Positions 60,618 to 64,000 of a stretch of DNA of 64,000 nt are shown one piece after another. The stretch is from Anatilimnocola floriformis. GTDB taxonomy: Bacteria; Planctomycetota; Planctomycetia; Pirellulales; Pirellulaceae. A program made the translations under genes and the position numbers. The notes under the pieces were generated by a model. That model saw only the letters and a list, made by a program, of their open reading frames with translations. It had not been told where the DNA came from and made no database searches. Numbering within the stretch: the stretch's first letter is position 1; every line of letters starts with the position of its first letter. The stretch covers positions 62,001 to 126,000 of the forward strand of contig NZ_JAMLFW010000001.1 in assembly GCF_024256385.1 (NCBI RefSeq). Reading direction: 5' to 3'.

Positions 60618-61843
60618 GCCGGCGTCTCCTGACCGGCTGTCTGCAGCAAGACTTCGGCGCGGGCGATGATCTCCGGCAAGCCGTCGGGGAGAAGTGAACG
60701 TAACTCGGCGGGCAAGTTGCGAAACAGTTTTTCGCATTCGCCGGTCGTGATTTTCTTTTGCGTTTCGGCGAGATCGGTTTGGAGCTCGGTCAACACTGCG
60801 CGCAACTCAGACGTTGCATCGTCACTCAATGCTGGAGTGGCCGTTGTGGTCTGACGGAACTGCGGCCAATGGATTTTTTCGACCCAGACTTCTTTCTCAA
60901 ACCGCGCGACGAGTTCAGCCCGCAACTTCGGCAGATCGGCGGCGGCAGAAAGTCGCACGGCGTCGGGACAAGTGATTTCCAAGCGAGCCGCGAGCAAGCG
61001 TCCTTCGGCATCGTCGACGGCGGTGGTGAGGGCCGATTGAATTTGCTCCAGCAGATCGTTGAAGTTTTCGACTTCGGCAGCATTCACCGGAACGACTTGC
61101 CAGCGGATGACGTCGAGCGGGCGGAACTCGGTGGTCACTTGCTGGCCGCTGGTCGTGACGAGGAGGCAACCTTTTGCACCGGGCTCGCGAGCGTGTCGGC
61201 CTTGCGTGTTGCCGGGGAACTCGATGCGCGGCCGGGCGGCGGAAACGGTTTCGCGCTGATGAACATGGCCGAGCGCCCAGTAGTCGTAATCGCGGGCGAC
61301 CAGATCAGCGACCGTGCAGGGAGCATAGCAGGCGTGCTCGGCGCGGCCATCGAGCGACGTGTGGAGCACGCCGATGTTGAAATGATTCGCCAGTGGCGGC
61401 GGATAACTGGCCGCGAGGTTCCGCGGCTCGGCCTGACGGGCAAAGCCCTGGCCGTGGAGGGCGACGCGGAGATGGTCGAGCGTTTTGGTTTCGGGCTGCT
61501 CGGTGCTGAACGAATGGACGTTCGGCGGCAGCGTGAGTTGCGACGTGATTCGACTCTCGGCGTCGTGATTGCCACGAATCAGATAGACGGGAATGCCGGC
61601 CCGCTCGAGGTCTCGCATCCGCTGCACGAAAAAGACGCCGGTGTTGTAGTCCTGCCAATCGCCGTCGTACAGGTCGCCGGCGAGGATGACGAAATCGACT
61701 CGCTCGGTCTTGGCCAGGGTCACGAGTTTTTCGAGCGACTGCCGAGTGGCATCGCGGAGCAGCTCCACCGGCGCACCTTCATACCGATCGAGCCCGCGCA
61801 ACGGGCTATCGAGATGAACGTCGGCGGCATGGAGAAAACGCAT
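60614..61843 (-). CDS. SbcD/YhaO-like metallophosphoesterase nuclease
   Basis: The 409-residue protein has the calcineurin-type motifs in order: FLHAADVHLDSP (Asp8, His10), ILAGDLYDGD, IRGNHDAES, HTSLDG and ALGHVHQRE. The C-terminal 150 residues are helical and may cap the partner ATPase. In bacteria YhaO/SbcD pairs with YhaN/SbcC as a DNA repair nuclease. The stop overlaps the next gene by four bases. The ATG at 61843 is the first in frame. Manganese dependence is known for the family, not shown here. Confidence 0.92.
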   Translation of the reverse strand: MRFLHAADVHLDSPLRGLDRYEGAPVELLRDATRQSLEKLVTLAKTERVDFVILAGDLYDGDWQDYNTGVFFVQRMRDLERAGIPVYLIRGNHDAESRITSQLTLPPNVHSFSTEQPETKTLDHLRVALHGQGFARQAEPRNLAASYPPPLANHFNIGVLHTSLDGRAEHACYAPCTVADLVARDYDYWALGHVHQRETVSAARPRIEFPGNTQGRHAREPGAKGCLLVTTSGQQVTTEFRPLDVIRWQVVPVNAAEVENFNDLLEQIQSALTTAVDDAEGRLLAARLEITCPDAVRLSAAADLPKLRAELVARFEKEVWVEKIHWPQFRQTTTATPALSDDATSELRAVLTELQTDLAETQKKITTGECEKLFRNLPAELRSLLPDGLPEIIARAEVLLQTAGQETPA

Positions 61844-62295
61844 GGGGAACTAGCGAAGGTGGCGCGAAAATGAAACTCGCATTCTGGCGAGAGCGCGGAC
61901 AACTTAGGTCAACGGCGGCGTCGGATTTCGGATTGTCTCGCCGAAATTCGCCGACCTGAGTTGTCTGGACTCACGCATAAAATGGGTGGGGCTCATTCTC
62001 AATTTGGTTGTGCTCAAAACATCGATCACCGCTGGAGTGGTGCCGTCGTTCGAGGTTATGGGGCGGTTTGTGGAGGTGTTATAAAAGGTTATAGGCTGGC
62101 GCGGTCGTTTCGTCGCAAGACACTTGCCGATAAGCACTTCCAGCCAATCGGAAATATTATCACCTGTTATATAACACCCCCTCCGTGGAAGTATGGCGCG
62201 CGGGTCGGGCCTCTTCGGGCTGACCCCATGCGAGCGATCGCGACGGGAATTGTAACCGGTGAGGAAGGTTACTGTGGCGAGCGGCGAGCGGCGAG
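61844..62295. other. Intergenic region with palindromic AT-rich sites
   Basis: This 452-base gap lies upstream of the SbcD-like gene. TGTTATATAACA, a perfect 12-bp palindrome, lies at 62165-62176. GGTGTTATA at 62075-62083 is repeated inverted at 62170-62178. The palindromic sites could bind a regulator of the nuclease pair. A 132-residue reverse frame here is rich in Arg, Ser and Thr and was rejected as noncoding. Confidence 0.45.
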
Positions 62296-63099
62296 TTACC
62301 ACCAGCTGGCCCAGCCCCCTTTTTTATTGGTTGCCGAGAGCGAACCGCCGCCGTAGACACTGCTGCAAGCGGCTCGGGTGGGCCAGACATCGCCGGTGGC
62401 GGTTTTCAGGGCGACGGCGTCGATGCAGGGCCAAACATTTTGGCCGGTGGTATCGACGTGGATGGTCACCCGTTGGACTGACTTGATCGAAGGGAGAATC
62501 GCGACATTGAAGACGCCTGTCCGCGGGACGGGAGCGAGAGTTGGCGGGATCGATGTGGTGGGGCCGACTGTCGTTGGATCGGTGTCGGCGGCAGGTGGTT
62601 CAGGAGTTAGTTCAGGCGTGGGTTCAGAAATCGCCGGACCAAGTGCTGGAATGGCCGGTGGTGGTTTCAGCGGGTCGGTTCCTTTCCAGATGCTGGTGAC
62701 CGTGCCGTTGCCGTCGGTGACGAGAACTTCGGTGACGTAGCCGGGGGAATACGTTTCGTAGATGTCGATGCTGGTGGCCGCGACGGCTTGGTCGTAGGTG
62801 ACTTCGATCCAATCGGCGGCTGAGGCAGTTTGCGGGCACCAGGACTTGCCCATGAGGCCGGAGGCATCGTCGGGCTTGCCGAGGATTTCGACGGCACCCC
62901 AGGCCGTTTGCACCTGCGGCTCGTACATCTGTTCGATCTTGCGGAGCCGCGCATTGAACTGCTGGCGATCGAGCCACCAGGCCAGCGCGATGCCGACGCC
63001 GAGCATCAGCATGAGCAGCGTTCCCAGGCTGAAGGTCCAACGAAACCGCTGCTGCTGCGGCGGGATGGGCTGGGGATCGTACATCGTCAGATCAGACAT
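62296..63099 (-). CDS. Membrane-anchored discoidin-like protein
   Basis: The 267-residue protein has a Pro/Gln-rich N-terminus and one transmembrane helix (about 22-42). A discoidin or F5/8C-like domain follows, ending VTIHVDTTGQNVWPCIDAVAL. The middle has a Pro/Thr-rich linker (TPELTPEPPAADTDPTTVGP). The tail contains ACSSVYGGGSLSATNKKGGWA. The family resembles proteins with the ID-A-V pattern that bind carbohydrate, but it is not a firm match. It is divergent from the EF-hand gene. Confidence 0.7.
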   Translation of the reverse strand: MSDLTMYDPQPIPPQQQRFRWTFSLGTLLMLMLGVGIALAWWLDRQQFNARLRKIEQMYEPQVQTAWGAVEILGKPDDASGLMGKSWCPQTASAADWIEVTYDQAVAATSIDIYETYSPGYVTEVLVTDGNGTVTSIWKGTDPLKPPPAIPALGPAISEPTPELTPEPPAADTDPTTVGPTTSIPPTLAPVPRTGVFNVAILPSIKSVQRVTIHVDTTGQNVWPCIDAVALKTATGDVWPTRAACSSVYGGGSLSATNKKGGWASWW

Positions 63100-63287
63100 C
63101 GGCGACCTCGCATAGGGTTCTTATTATCTGACGAGCGAACGCCGCGATTCAAGCGATTGTTACGGTTCCGTACGACTGTCGCTGTGCAAATTTAGCTCAT
63201 GGCCGCCAGGCGAAACCCGCCGCGGCCCGTGGGGTTGGATAAAGAGGAGCAGGTTCTCATCACGACTCTTGTTTGGGGATGGTAGTT

Positions 63288-63737
63288 ATGAAGGTCTTTT
63301 CGGCAGTGCTGGCCTTGGGTTTGTGCGCGATTCTTTCTGCTGGCATGTGGGCGGAAGACGGCAAGGGCCCCGGTGGAAAAGGTGGCGGTCCGGGCGGCAA
63401 AGGTGGTTTCGGCGGGAAGGGCGGCAAAGGCCCAGGTGGCGGCGGTTTTCAGGAACTCATCAAGAAGTTTGACAAGGACGGCGACGGCAAACTGAGCGAC
63501 GACGAACGAGCTGCCATGCGCGAAGCGATGCCCAAAGGCGGCTTTGGCGGCAAGGGTGGACCGGGCGGAAAAGGAGGCCCCGGCGGCAAAGGTGGGCCAG
63601 GTGGTCCTGGCGGCGGTGGCGACTTTCTGAAGAAGTTCGATAAGGACGGCGACGGCAAACTGAGCGACGCCGAAAAGGCCGCGATGCGCGAAGCGTTTGG
63701 TGCTCGTAAGGGCGAAGGAAAGAAGAAGGCTGAGTAA
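63288..63737 (+). CDS. Secreted Gly/Lys-rich EF-hand protein
   Basis: The 149-residue protein has a signal peptide ending LSAGMWA. Between Gly-Lys-Gly repeats lie two almost identical EF-hand units, FDKDGDGKLSDDERAAMREA and FDKDGDGKLSDAEKAAMREA, each with a complete calcium loop. The repeats GGKGGPGGKGG resemble disordered or collagen-like sequence. Calcium-binding extracellular or periplasmic matrix is a likely setting. A strong terminator follows. Confidence 0.85.
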   Translation: MKVFSAVLALGLCAILSAGMWAEDGKGPGGKGGGPGGKGGFGGKGGKGPGGGGFQELIKKFDKDGDGKLSDDERAAMREAMPKGGFGGKGGPGGKGGPGGKGGPGGPGGGGDFLKKFDKDGDGKLSDAEKAAMREAFGARKGEGKKKAE

Positions 63738-63771
63738 ACAGCCGTTGGTTAGACTTCGATTGCGATTCAGG

Positions 63772-63805
63772 CGAGCCTCGGCATTTGAAAGTGCCGGGGC
63801 TTTTT
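63772..63805 (+). terminator. Rho-independent terminator of EF-hand gene
   Basis: AGCCTCGGCA pairs with TGCCGGGGCT with one G-T pair and an eight-base loop and runs into a seven-base T tract, 35 bases after the stop. Confidence 0.85.
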
Positions 63806-64000
63806 TTGCGAGATGGCAACTTCATTCCTAGCTGGAGTTGTGGGCTCAGAAATGAAAACTCGTCGGCAATCGAAGCACCTATCTTTGGATCACGGTCGAT
63901 CGCGCGTCATCGTGCGGCGGAAATGCTCCGTAGCTAACCCAAACTGTTCTGAGCGACACCGATTGATCATCGTTGAGGTGCAAGACAACGATCGTCGCTC

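Noticed and set aside
61904-62302. 132-residue reverse frame upstream of the SbcD-like gene
   Set aside because: Its product is rich in Arg, Ser and Thr, matches no family, has no ribosome site and overlaps the next gene end.
1-64000. tRNA, rRNA or CRISPR arrays
   Set aside because: Reading both strands gave no cloverleaf with a proper T-arm and acceptor stem, no rRNA-like conserved stretch and no spaced direct repeats of CRISPR length.

Overview
The window looks like a chromosome segment of a planctomycete, probably of the Pirellula group. The reasons are two secreted Gfo/Idh/MocA oxidoreductases with Tat-like leaders, membrane proteins whose N-terminus carries an RFSLR-type motif just before the first helix, a giant surface protein with a TLEQRQVMAG-type N-terminal motif and a typical planctomycete C-terminal block, many secreted proteins of planctomycete-restricted type, moderately high GC, and loose operon organisation with genes on both strands. 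No rRNA, tRNA, CRISPR array, transposase or phage gene was seen.

Layout. 1-7.5 kb: a partial hemerythrin gene, a low-complexity secreted protein, the rplM-rpsI ribosomal operon with a structured leader and a clear terminator, a Gfo/Idh/MocA protein, an SGNH-like secreted protein, a tRNA-dihydrouridine synthase and a LolA-like hypothetical. 7.6-13.8 kb: M20 peptidase, RluA-type pseudouridine synthase, TPR protein and rimO. 14-19.5 kb: a TetR - lipoprotein adaptor - RND pump locus with direct repeats and a large intercistronic hairpin. 19.5-22.7 kb: tgt behind an ExbB-ExbD-ExbD proton-channel operon in which one ExbD is fused to a zinc ribbon and a His/Asp-rich linker. 23.3-30.4 kb: exonuclease-phosphatase family protein, secreted alpha/alpha-toroid protein, membrane protein, MoxR/ChlI-like AAA+ ATPase, long coiled-coil protein and GlsB-type membrane protein.

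30.5-48.6 kb is a mosaic of small transcription units: kelch/FnIII protein, Uma2 nuclease, O6-alkylguanine transferase, sirtuin, second Gfo/Idh/MocA protein, AhpD-like protein, DUF3299 protein, secreted cysteine-motif protein, PQQ-type propeller lipoprotein, WD40-like membrane protein, glucose-dehydrogenase-like MDR enzyme, DUF309 and Bax-inhibitor-1 proteins. Between these genes lie palindromic repeats. Three of them have a GTAG foot and an 8-bp stem, the architecture of REP/REPIN elements.

48.7-56.8 kb is one gene for a roughly 2670-residue modular surface protein. It has a lectin-like domain, PKD-like repeats carrying two inserted propeller-like modules, cadherin/VCBS-like repeats, a GEVED domain and RTX-type calcium repeats. 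57.1-61.8 kb is a translationally coupled SbcD-like nuclease / YhaN-like SMC ATPase pair. The right end has a discoidin-like membrane protein and a Gly/Lys-rich EF-hand protein with a good terminator.

The most unusual items are the metal-binding ExbD fusion, the propeller insertions in the giant protein, the switch-like rplM leader and the GTAG-footed repeat families.
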